DNA of 64,000 nt from Rotaria sp. Silwood1. Its lineage: Eukaryota > Rotifera > Eurotatoria > Philodinida > Philodinidae. Each line of letters begins with the position of its first letter. The stretch's first letter is position 1. The translations under genes and the position numbers were made by a program. The notes beneath the pieces are model-generated. The model was given only the letters and a program-made list of their open reading frames with translations, was not told where the DNA came from and did not search any database. This document shows positions 1-9,986 of this stretch, piece after piece. The DNA lies in assembly GCA_905250075.1 (NCBI GenBank), contig CAJNOP010000020.1:1017399-1081398 (forward strand), written 5' to 3'.

Positions 1-239
1 ACTATTGCTCAGAAAATTGGCTTGAACTCGGTTCGGTTCGTTTTCAGTCTCTGATCTCAACCTTACTTTCATAAGATATTAAATATTTCATGGTTAAATT
101 TTCATCATCATATGCTTAATTTGTTGTTGTGTATTTTGGAAATTGAGTAATTGAGTGAATAGTGATACGCACTTAATAATGGGTGTTATTTATAACTTTG
201 ATGTATTAATAATAAAGAATAGAAAGCAAACACTGCTTC
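1..239. other. Left edge, no gene seen
   Basis: AT-rich sequence in which no exon with coding character, RNA gene or repeat could be supported. It may be intron of the gene whose last exons lie at 1753-3690, but nothing here proves that. Confidence 0.4.
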
Positions 240-1278
240 TTAACCCTTTCCGGTCGGATGTTGCCGTTTGGCAACATGGAGTCAGTGTTTCTGCCAGATT
301 GACTTAAGTTAATGACGTATAATTTTTTTAACACATTGATAATTACGCCAATACATTTCTGCGTAAATTCATGCATTCATAAGAAAAATAAAAGCTTTCA
401 GTGAGGAGATGAAGGACTCAATTCACGATGCCACAAAAGAGCATCCGAATCGAAATAATTACTTTTCCTTATGCCTGAACATTCAATTGAAGATGCAATT
501 AGTATTAAATTTTCCTGCAGAGATCTATAATCTACTGTATCACTAAGTCGAATTATAGAATAAATCCGAACAATAAAAAATGAGGATGTTGCCGTTTGGC
601 AACATCTGGCCGTAAGGGGACAAAGATCTTGAAAAGTCAATTTTTTTGTGTATCAAAATTCGATATTTTGTGGCTTTTTTGAATCTATATCTTCATATCA
701 CAGCACAGTTTGTCTTTCTGCCCGTTTTTTTACAGGTCAAAGCTGAAATATCTCCAGAATATTCTAAAACTTTGTGAAATGATGCCAAACTAGCCAGTTT
801 CTTCTAGAGAAGTTCTAAAATTCAAGGAAATTCTAAAAGTCTCAGAGCATTCTGGGTATTCCGACACAGACTATTACAGAATCCTCTAAATCTTTCTAGA
901 ATTTTAGAAGTTTTCTGGAAAAAAAAACTGGCTAATTTTGCATCTTTTCGAAAAGTTTTACAATATTCTGGAGATATTTCAGCTTTGGCTTGCAAAAAAC
1001 GGGCAGAAAGACAAATTGTGCTATGATATGAAGGTATGGATTCAAAAAAGGCCACAAAATATCGAATTTTGATAAACAAAAAAAAAATTGACTTTTTCAA
1101 AATTTTTGTCCCCTTACGGCCGGATGTTGCCAAACGGCAACAACAAACCATTTGGTAACGAAAAAATTTTTTGTTTCAACAACTACACATTTGATATCTC
1201 CACGATAAGAGAACTACAAATTTACTATAAAAGATATTTTTGTTACTAGTCTTCTGGTAGCGGGTCGGAAAGGGTTAA
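240..1278. mobile_element. Non-autonomous piggyBac-like foldback element, copy 1
   Basis: The element is bounded by TTAA on both sides (240-243 and 1275-1278). Immediately inside are inverted termini: left CCCTTTCCGGTCGG, right complement CCCTTTCCGACCCG. TTAA duplication plus CCC-starting termini is the hallmark of the piggyBac superfamily (family knowledge). There is no transposase frame, so it must be mobilised in trans. About 340 bp from the left end begins a large internal hairpin (583-1143), each foot of which repeats the terminal sequence. The subterminal parts differ: the left end carries a GTTGCC...GGCAAC palindrome, while the right end carries CTTCTGGTAGC. A second copy with the same ends and layout lies at 5270-8050. 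Confidence 0.8.
583..1143. repeat. Internal hairpin of the TTAA element
   Basis: The stretch from about 583 reads as the diverged reverse complement of the stretch ending at about 1143. Paired landmarks include TTGCCGTTTGGCAAC (588-602) with TTGCCAAACGGCAAC (1126-1140), and CAAAATTCGATATTTTGTGG (from about 655) with its complement near 1055. Arms are about 270 bp with a centre near 865. Each foot contains a copy of the element's own terminal sequence, CCCTTACGGCCGGATG. Confidence 0.8.
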
Positions 1279-1752
1279 GACAGCTCAAAAATCTTAAAGA
1301 TTTCTTTTATGAAAATTAGAACACATGAATTTATTTGAGTTCTTAGTAATTGACTTTTAGAATTTTGTTTGTGGTATCATTCGTCTATTTTTTTCAGTCA
1401 ATGTTCGTAGTTGACGGTCATTGTAGTTTTTATTTTTGGTGAACTAAAGATATTTGATTATTTAGTCATGTGAAGATACGGACTATACCTATCTTCTATG
1501 GTTTGAAGTCTTTTCTATACATGTTGAATTTAGAAGATATTTATCATTATTACGTAGAAATTTCAATAATTTCAAAAACTTACAAATGCCGAAATTTCTG
1601 ATCTTTCCGGAAAAATTCTTTGGTACGAATCGGTAATTAGGAGATTTCCCTAGAAATTACGTTGTTAATTTCGGAAATTGCAACATATTTTAGAAAAAAA
1701 AAAAAAACAACAATAAACTTAATAGGAAAAACTTGTTTGCTTTTATTTTTAG

Positions 1753-3690
1753 AAATTTAACAACATATTCAAAAGAAAATATCATCGAAGAAATTATTTC
1801 ATCAACAATAGCTGAATGTGTTGATGAAACAAATGTTGATCGAAATAGTCTTCTTATTGATTCATTTTTCTTTGTTATTGCTGTCGTGCGCAATCAACCT
1901 CAATATGGTCGACCGGCTATTGAATTTTGCCTTAGGTATGAAGGAAATCAAATTATTTTCCATTAAATATAAGCTAGTAAATAATTTAATTAGAATTAAT
2001 TGAATTATGTCACTTGCTCTGTTTCCTATCGATTCATAGTTCTGGTTTTTGTAAAAAAAAAAAAAGTATCTTTTTCTGTTTCAGAACATGCCTTAGTAAT
2101 TGAATTGAGCGCATATATCTGTAAGACGTGGTGATACCATAGGATATTAAATATTGACTATATAACTTCCTCTCATATACAATGTATGGCCTCCTTGGAA
2201 GAAAGATGTATCGGGTATTTTAGAAGGCTTCTTTGCATTGATTAATTTTTCAAAAAAATTAGCCATCCAAGGCTGAAGTCAATATTGTAGACTTTGTAAA
2301 TCTTAACACTCTCTTTCCAAAATGAAAATAATTTGAAACATAGTAGAAGGCAGTCACATAAAACTCTGTACGCACGGATATAAGATCTTGAGTCTTGTAT
2401 TACCGTGAGGGAAAATTACTTTAACTGACAGGTAATTCAAGATTGCTGCTCACTAATAATAAAGAACAAATAAAACGAATGAAGTTGATAATAAGACTAA
2501 TTCTTGAATTGAAAATTTCAAATAACATGTATCAATTTTAAACATATCATAATAAAAAAAAATTAGTTATTTTCTCAATGAAAAAGAACGTTGTTCAATT
2601 GACAATAGTTTTTCATCAAAAACAAATACGTTCTATAAATCAATACAATCTCTCTCTCATATGAACACCATCAGAACCAGTTCAAGATACTCATTTTATG
2701 GAAATGCTCATCATTAAGAGACTTTCAGCTTCTTTGTTATAATCATTTTTCTTCTTTCCAACAAATTATCAATTCGACCAGAAATAAATCAGTACTTGGA
2801 CTAGAAATCAATGTCTACTACTCAGAATAATAAAGTGATCATATTTGAAAGGTAAATTCATAGCAAAACTCACTTGAACAGATCTATAGAATGCTAAGTA
2901 TAAGAATGTGCTTACATAAAAATGTTTTATTGTAACATAAACAAATACAATAAAAATTATCGATAATATCTTTTTTTTTTGAAGACATATTATTTGTAGT
3001 CAAACAATTCTTTTTACTTTATCGACCAAAAATTTTCAGCACAATAACTTGTTAAGAAGTTTTAGAATCATACGCTCATCTCATCTGTTGTCAGTTATAT
3101 TTTAGTTTTTCTTTCATTTCTGCTCTATCACTTTACATATTTTCTCTCGTATCTTTCGATCATGTGTATCCTTCTTTATACAGGTATTTTCGTTTGCTAC
3201 TCGTCGTCTGTCAATAATTGTTTTATTCTTATATATTTATCTTGGATATTTGTCTCTAAGATCTCATCACAAACTCTTTATAAAGTAGTCAACACATCTA
3301 TAATAAACAGATGAAATACGTATCGTAAACTTATCTGCTCTAAGTTATTATTCTATCGATTATATATCTCACAAACTCATGAGACATTTTTAATATTTAA
3401 ATAAAATAAAAAGTTTTTCAGATAAATAATAAAGTTTAAGACTCATTTAATTATAAGTGTGAAAATTTTCTAAATCTTAATATTATTATCTTTCTAGAAC
3501 ATCAATGACATCGAATGAATTACAACAACGTTATGATCTTCAAACACATATAGAAGCAAATGAAACAAGTGAATTAAAATTTTGGCCTTTGGATAAAATA
3601 TCTCATCTTTTAAATTCTTCTCAAACATTTCTTTCAATTACACCAGCTTGTCATGTTGCATTAACAACATATTTACGTTTATTCTTTTAG
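1753..3690 (+). CDS. Unidentified gene, last two exons
   Basis: Two exons can be linked by splice phase. The first (1753-1935) follows a TTTATTTTTAG acceptor and ends at a GTATGA donor; the second (3498-3690) follows TTATCTTTCTAG and ends in TAG. Both junctions split a codon after two bases, and joining them gives an in-frame Arg. The combined 124 residues include RNQPQYGRPAIEFCLR and FWPLDKISHLL and look like the helical C-terminus of a larger cytosolic protein, but I do not recognise the family. The 5' exons are not seen; they may lie left of the window or beyond the transposon at 240-1278. The connecting intron is 1562 bp, long for this genome. The stop codon abuts the ATG of cyclin H with no spacer, which suggests that the two genes may share a primary transcript. 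Confidence 0.5.
3678..3690 (+). promoter_or_regulatory. Splice acceptor fused to the CCNH start codon
   Basis: The sequence TTTATTCTTTTAG is directly followed by the cyclin H ATG. It looks exactly like the cis acceptors of this window (for example before 3852, 8516 and 57172), yet no 5' coding exon is needed for CCNH. The same 13 bases also encode the last codons and TAG stop of the upstream gene. The simplest reading is a trans-splice acceptor for a spliced leader, which rotifers are known to use; a 5'-UTR intron is the alternative. Confidence 0.5.
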
Positions 3691-6600
3691 ATGTATCATT
3701 TAAGTACACAATATAATAAATGGTTATTTACTGTTGAACAATTAAAAGAATTACGTACAAAAGCTAATAATGAATACGTTCAAAAAAATGTAAGAAAAAA
3801 AAACAACATATTAAATAAATATAGAAAAAATAATTATTTATTTATAAATAGAATTCTACGAATTGTTTAACAGTTGATGAAGAAGCTATGGTTTTACGTT
3901 ATTATGAATTACAATTAAAAGATTTTTGTGAAAAATTTGAACCACCTATGACAAAAATGGCTATTGTATGTATTGAAAAATTTCTATATTTATAGACAAA
4001 CAAAAACAATTTATGTTGTGTTTTTTTTATAGGCTGTTTGTATGCAATATTTTAAACGATTTTATTTAAATAATTCTGTTATGGATTATCATCCAAAAGA
4101 CATATAGTAAATAGAATTTTTAAAATAAAAGAAAAAAAATTTTCTATTGATTTTTTATTTTAGTTTAATATGTGTTTATTTAACATGTAAAACAGAAGAA
4201 TTACGAATACCAATAACAGATTTTCTTAGTAATATTAAAAATAGTTCTAATCTTGATCAAACAGCTGATATACTTTTATCATATGAATTATTACTTATTG
4301 AAAAACTTAATTTTCAACTTGTTATACATACGGCATATAGACCATTTGAAGGACTTATTATTGATTTGAAGGTAAGAATGAGTTTTATTTAAGGCAGTTT
4401 TTTTATTTCAATAAACTTTCTTAATGAAAATTTATTCTAAAATATTTCATCGTTTCTAATGAAGTCTTTTTCAAAACTCACGAGAGATCGATTTTCAGAT
4501 AAGTCAATAGTTAGAATCTTTGTGAATTCGATAGGTTCAATGTAATTGTGATAGTGTAGCACAGCGAAGTAACAAGTTTTCGATGAATTTCTCAAAAATC
4601 ATCACAGTAACGACAGTTTCTCAGGCGGAATAGACATTTATGATATTTATCACGGAACCATTTTAATTGGTAAATTGTTTTCTACTTCAGACTCTATCCT
4701 AAGGTATACTTTAGTAGGATACGAAAAGAACTTAAAAGAATTAGCACTTTTAGACCTTCCATCATGGATTAAGATTGTTTTACTTGAATTGTAGGCTGTT
4801 GTACGATGAACATCAACCAATCGAATAACGGTATTTTGACGTAAAATTTTGCCCATAGATAGATCTGGTTGTGATAGGAATGTCCTGACAATTTCATTTT
4901 AAAAGAATATTTGTTTCATAAGATATTAAAATTTATAAAAAGTCTAAGATTTTGAAATCTTTCGCAGAACATGATTGATCGTTGGAAATCTAATATTCCA
5001 CGAGAACAACATTCTTTTGATTTGAAACTACCAACGGATTCTCATCACAACAAGGCCTCTCAGTACGCAAAATTTTAGGTCAAAATAACATCATTCGATT
5101 GACTGGCGTTGATCGTACAACAGCCTGCAATTCTAGTAAAACAACCTTAATCTAGGACGAACGGTTTAAGAGCACTAATTCTTTCATAGGTTTTCGTATT
5201 CAACTGGAGTCTATCTTATGCACAGAGTCTGTACTAGAAAAAGATTTATTACTTGAAATAGTTCTTTCGTTAACCCTTTACGGCCGGATGTTGCCAAATG
5301 GCAACATTTTGCCAATATCATCTTAGGATTTATCTTAAAGTGATGAGATATAGTTCCTTAAGCGATTTGATAATTAATTACATGCATTTTAGGGCAAACC
5401 TATGCCTTTTCAAGAAAGGAGAAAGGTATTATTGACGAGAAGGATGAATTCTTCCGTCAACACCCGAAACAGCCCCCGAGTCGAAATGATCTGTTTTCCA
5501 TTTATGCGAGTACTCGATGCGAGAAGTAACTAGTGGTTAATTTTCCTCTCCAGTTCCATTATCTATTATATCAATAAGATGAATCATTCAGTTTACTCGA
5601 AGAATAGAGTACAAGAATGTTGCCTTTTGGCAACATCCGGCCGCAAGGGTACAAAAAGTTGGGAATATTGAATTATTTTTCCTCGATGGAAGTCCAATAA
5701 TTTGCTGTTATTTTTAGTCCAGATTATCAAACAAAAGCATACTTTGTTTATCTGCCCACCTCTTACAGCCTCAATGTGCGATATATTCCCATAATACTCA
5801 AAAACTTTCCGAGATAGTGCACATTTCACCTATTTTCCCCAGAGAAGCTCACAAATTCAGCGAGATTCTAACAAGATTTACAGTACATCATAGTATTCCT
5901 ATTCAGACTACTATAAAACATTACTAGTCTTGTTAAAATCTTACTAAATTCATGGGCTTCCCTAGGGAAAATAGGCGAAATTTGCACTATTTCAGAAAGT
6001 TTTTGAGTATTTTGGCAATATATTGTACATTGAGGCTGTAAGAGGGAGGCAGATAAACAAAGTATGCTTTTGTTTGACAATCTGGACTAAAACCAACAGC
6101 AAATTATAGGACTTCTATCGAGGAAAAATAATTCAATATTCCCAACTTTTTGTACCCTTGCGGCCGGTTGTTGCCAAAAGGCAACATGTTGGCATTCGGC
6201 TCAGTATCAGTTCTTTTAACTCCGAGGGGTGGACCATTTCCCCACTTCAAAGAGAAACCGTTCCACTTCTAGGAGAAATGGTTTAACCTCAAAAAGTTAA
6301 GCAGAAATTCTTCTTTCAACATCGAATTCCCCTACAATACAAATCAATACTTCAATATATACCACAAGAAACGGTAACTTTTTAAGAGGAAATCCTTCAT
6401 CCATATCTCCAGTTATAAGGAGAAATGGAAATATAGTGTAGAGAAATGGATAATTAATTTTGATCCATTTCTTTATTTATAAAGAGAAATGGAATTTATT
6501 CAAAGAGAAATAGATTATTTTATTTTCTCTCTTATATAGGATTTTCTAGCAGATATGGATTTTTCCCAACAGAAATGGTTAAAATTGCAGGAGAAATGGT

Positions 6601-8751
6601 TCATCTATTTCTCTATGTATAAAGAGAAATGGATTTATTTAAAGAGAAATGGATTATTTTATTTTCTCTCTTATATAGGATTTTCTAGCAGATATGGATT
6701 TTTTCCAGCAGAAATGGTTAAAATAGTAGGAGAAATGCTTCATCCATTTCTCTCTTTATAAAGAGAAATGGATTATTTTATTTTCTCTCTTATATAGGTT
6801 TTTCTAGCAGATATGGATTTTTTCCAACAGAAATGGTTAAAATTGCAGGAGAAATGGTTCAACCATTTCTCTAGTTATAAAGAGAAATGGATTGTTTTAT
6901 TTTCTCTCTTATATAGGATTTTCCAGCAGATATGGATTTTTCCCAACAGAAATGGTTAAAATTGCAGGAGAAATGGTTCAACCATTTCTCTATTTATAAA
7001 GAGAAATGGATTTATTCAAAGAGAAATCGATTATTTTATTTTCTCTCTTATACAGGATTTTCTAGCAGATATGGATTTTTTCCAGCAGAAATGGTTAAAA
7101 TACCAGGAGAAATGCTTCATCGATTTCTCTCTTTATAAAGAGAAATGGATTTATTCAAAGAGAAATCGATTATTTTATTTTGTCTCTTATATAGTATTTT
7201 CTAGCGGATATGGATTTTTTTCATATGAAATGGTTAATATAGCTGGTGAAATGAGTTAGTTTTCGTTACGTTATTTTCCATTTTAATAAAAGTAATCATT
7301 TTTTTGTATGGTGAAGATTGAGTTAAGATTCCGCTAGTTCTAGTGCATTTTAATCAGAAAAATCTTTTTTTTTTCATCTGATGGAGATATAGATAGTTTT
7401 TCTTTAGTTTTCATTCCATCTTAATAAACACGATCATTTTCCTCATCTAGTAGAGATAGAGATAGGTTTCCTTTAATTTTATTTCATTCTAATGAAAATA
7501 ATCGTTTGTTTCCTTAGTAGAGATAGAGATAGTTTTTCTTTATTTTTTGATTCCATCTTAATGAAAACAATCATTTTTCGCATCTAGTGGAGATAGAGGT
7601 AGTTTTCCTTTAATTTTATGTCGTTCTAATGAAATAATCATTTTTTTTCATCTAATAGAGATAGAGTTAGGTTTTCTTTATTTTTCCATATAATAGATTA
7701 TATCTATATATATATTTTTTTTCTTTCTTTCCATTTCTCCTTGTTGAACCATTTCCCTCTGAAAGAAAAACCATTTACCTCTAAGTTCAAGTATATGGAC
7801 AATATCATATAATAGATTATATATATTATTATTGTTTCTTTCTTTCCATTTCTCCTTGTTATGCATGATTTTATGTGGGGTGAAGCATTTCTCCATAAAC
7901 GGGAACAATTTCCCCAACGATTTCGTACTATTGTCCACTGCTGTTAACTCCAAGATGGATTTCGGTAACCTCCACATCTAAGAGACAAAGAATATATAGA
8001 AGGAGAATTTTTTGCTTGCTATCTTCTGGTAGCCGGCCGTAAAGGGTTAAAGACAATAATTAGAAGTAAATGTTTATCCATGTTTTTGTCATTTTTTACA
8101 AAACATCTATTGTATTCAACAATATATATATATATATTTTCTTTCTATGTATGTAGACTCATTATTTACGTGACAATGTCAATGATGCTGATCGATTACG
8201 TTTAACTGGTTATGAATTTCTTGATAAAACATTATTAACAGATGTCTATTTTCTTTTCCCTCCATCGCAAGTAAAACATTAGTTTTCTAAAAATTAAACC
8301 AAAAAAAGCAAGCCATTTTCATTTAGATTGCTCTAACAGCACTTTTATTTGCTTCAATAAAAACAGTTGTTGATATTGATGAATATGTTCTTAAATATAT
8401 ATATGGTTCATTAGAATCAGTTCAAATGCTTAAAATAAAAGAAACTATACGATGTAAATATTAAGTTTAATTAACTGAAGACAAAAAAAAAGAAATTTGG
8501 TTTTTTTTTCTTTAGTAATTGCAAATCTTGTTACTGCACCAGCTAAATTTAAAAAAAGTGAAGTTAAACAAATAGTTGAAAAATTAGATAAATGTTATAA
8601 TGTTGATAATGATCCACGTTCAGATGAATATAAAAAAAAACGTGTTGAACAATTTCAAACTTTAACTGATTATGAAGCAAGACATTTGGTAAATATTTAA
8701 TTATTTTGTTTTTTTTATTTAATAATTTTTCTTTTCTTTTTTAGCCTTGAT
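3691..8751 (+). CDS. CCNH: Cyclin H (CDK-activating kinase / TFIIH subunit)
   Basis: Cyclin H binds CDK7 and MAT1 to form the CDK-activating kinase, which also phosphorylates the RNA polymerase II tail as part of TFIIH in the nucleus. Eight exons keep phase throughout: 3691-3789, 3852-3965, 4033-4106, 4164-4371, 8157-8270, 8327-8453, 8516-8688 and 8746-8751, giving 304 residues against about 320 in vertebrates. Family landmarks seen are the start MYHLSTQYNKW, YYELQLKDFCEKF, the cyclin-box motif LICVYLTCKTEEL, YELLLIEKLNF, and YRPFEGLIIDLK, which is almost identical to the animal protein. The second cyclin fold begins in exon 5 (LTDVYFLFPPSQIALTALL). The last exon carries one codon and the stop. 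AATAAA lies at 8789. Introns are 50-70 bp except intron 4 (3785 bp), which hosts a TTAA element and other repeats. Confidence 0.92.
4662..5240. repeat. Diverged inverted repeat in CCNH intron 4
   Basis: About 190 bp ending near 4858 reads as the reverse complement of about 175 bp starting near 5066. The match is imperfect (roughly three quarters by eye). Landmarks are GCTGTTGTACGATGAACATC (4795-4814) against GTTGATCGTACAACAGCC near 5107. The arms flank about 200 bp. No terminal signature or target duplication was found, so this is an unclassified old foldback just left of the TTAA element. Confidence 0.6.
5617..6187. repeat. Internal hairpin of TTAA element copy 2
   Basis: Arms meet near 5902. 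The left arm starts with ATGTTGCCTTTTGGCAACAT and CCGGCCGCAAGGGTAC; the right arm ends with GTACCCTTGCGGCCGG and TTGCCAAAAGGCAAC. Shared landmarks with copy 1 (TTTGT-TTATCTGCCC and CTTACAG at the same relative place) show that the two hairpins are homologous but strongly diverged. Confidence 0.8.
6420..7260. repeat. Tandem repeat, units of about 118 and 139 bp
   Basis: Six consecutive units can be counted from the shared phrase TTCTCTCTTATATAGG, near 6525, 6664, 6783, 6902, 7041 and 7180. Spacing alternates between about 139 and 118 bp because some units contain an extra AAGAGAAATGGATTTATT block. Each unit also contains several short GAGAAATGG motifs. Open frames across it are by-products of the repeat and are not genes. 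Confidence 0.8.
7300..7690. repeat. Second tandem array, unit about 68 bp
   Basis: Five to six units, each with GTAGAGATAGAGATAG followed by TTTTCTTTAATTTT, a CATTCTAATGAAAA phrase and ATCATTTTTT. They start near 7378, 7449, 7515, 7588 and 7655. The array is distinct in sequence from the one at 6420-7260 but directly adjoins it. Confidence 0.7.
7683..7865. repeat. Direct repeat pair
   Basis: The phrase CATATAATAGATTATAT followed by CTTTCTTTCCATTTCTCCTT occurs at 7686-7742 and again at 7806-7860. Between the copies lies a piece with CCATTTCCCTCTGAAAG, the complement of the GAGAAATGG motif family to the left. Confidence 0.6.
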
Positions 8752-9986
8752 ATTTTTTGTTGTATTTTTTTGTCTATTATATTTGTTCAATAAAAAAAAA
8801 AATATTTACATTATTTGTTTCTTGTACTCTTATATTGAATATATGTATCCGAGAAATTTTAATTAAAATTCAAGAATTATATCAAAATAAGAAAAAAAAC
8901 AGCTAATGAAATCAAATAGATTTATTATTATTATACAAAATATCATTAAATATAGGCGTGATTCAATAAATATTATAGAGGTTAAGGAAAGTAAGATGAA
9001 CTATTGTGTATATATGAGTATTATTCGAAAAAAGAATTAGTACAACAAAACAAATGAATCGATGTTAAAATAATAAATTTTATTGCTGGTTTCTAAAGCA
9101 CGCTGGGTTGGTCCCAGATCTAGTCGTATTCGAGTTCGATAATTGAGGATCCGATGGACTCAACCGGTTTCTATCACGTACAGATTCTGATTATTAAAAT
9201 AATAGTTGTTAAATATTTGATTGGCCATTATTGAAATATAGAAAACATGGGAAGAAGTCATGGATACTAATGAGTAATATTTTAGAATAAATTAACTATC
9301 TAGAGATAAATGTATAAGAATAATCTCCAATTTACTTTCTACAAAACAAAATGATTTTCAACTTTAGAAAAATCTTTTTTATTTTCTTCTACGTCAGCTT
9401 ATTCTATTAAGTTTAGCTGATAGAAAATGGTCAAATATCACTGTAGAGTGTATTTCTGTTAGAAAAAAACATATGAACCATTAGCCATATTTATATATCA
9501 TATTACAATGTACTTTCATATTCTTTATTTTCCAGTTTTCAATATTTCTTTAATTATCATGCGATAATATATCTTGAGTCTAATTAATTCTACTAAAAAT
9601 CTTAAATCCCAAAATAAAAACTAAATATAATATTTTCAATTAAGAAAATCAAGCGTAAATGTTTATTTTCTTGAACAGCAATAAAATAGAAATTCTTTAT
9701 TTGTAGACAAAAACAAATGAAGAAAGAAATAAAAAATAATAATAAAGTTCATTATAGATAATTCAATAAATAATTCATAAAATTTTCTTCTATAAAAGCA
9801 AGCAAACATTTACAGATGTAAACAAAGCGAAAGGTCAAAGTAAAAAAATACTGTTTCTTTTTTTTTTCACTTCAATTAATAAGCTGCACTTTTGAGCTGA
9901 CATATATATATAGATCTATATATATATATACAACACACTTATAAAATAATTAATATCAATAGAAACAAAAAATAAAATAAATATTT
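8752..9986. other. Intergenic, convergent gene ends
   Basis: This lies between the CCNH stop (+) and the stop of the mucin-like gene (-). A CCNH polyadenylation signal AATAAA is at 8789-8794. The rest is AT-rich with no recognisable gene; a TATATATA run near 9903-9931 marks the 3' flank of the minus-strand gene. Confidence 0.5.

Larger units (their letters stand above)
5270..8050. mobile_element. Non-autonomous piggyBac-like foldback element, copy 2, enlarged
   Basis: TTAA at 5270-5273 and 8047-8050 brackets termini CCCTTTACGGCCGG (left) and its complement (right, 8033-8046). The first 0.9 kb follows copy 1 closely in layout: 343 bp to an internal hairpin (5617-6187) whose feet repeat the terminus. 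The right end shares CTTCTGGTAGC with copy 1. Copy 1 is 1031 bp between its TTAA sites, whereas this one is 2773 bp because about 1.7 kb of tandem and dispersed short repeats (about 6190-7985) lies between the hairpin and the right end. No transposase frame is present. It sits inside CCNH intron 4, so splicing should remove it. Confidence 0.8.

Noticed and set aside
398-1151. Open frames of 80 and 109 codons on the minus strand
   Set aside because: They lie in the hairpin of the TTAA element, show no protein family character, and arise from the low-complexity palindrome.
4650-4856. Minus-strand 68-codon frame starting MGKILRQNTVIRLVDV
   Set aside because: A diverged inverted copy exists at about 5066-5240 with stops in the matching frame; it looks like a repeat arm and no domain is recognised. 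It might be a scrap of an old coding element, but this cannot be shown.
6555-7259. Repeated open frames starting MDFSQQKWLKLQEKW
   Set aside because: They are produced by the 118/139-bp tandem repeat inside the transposon in a CCNH intron; the translation repeats with the DNA unit and has no independent support.
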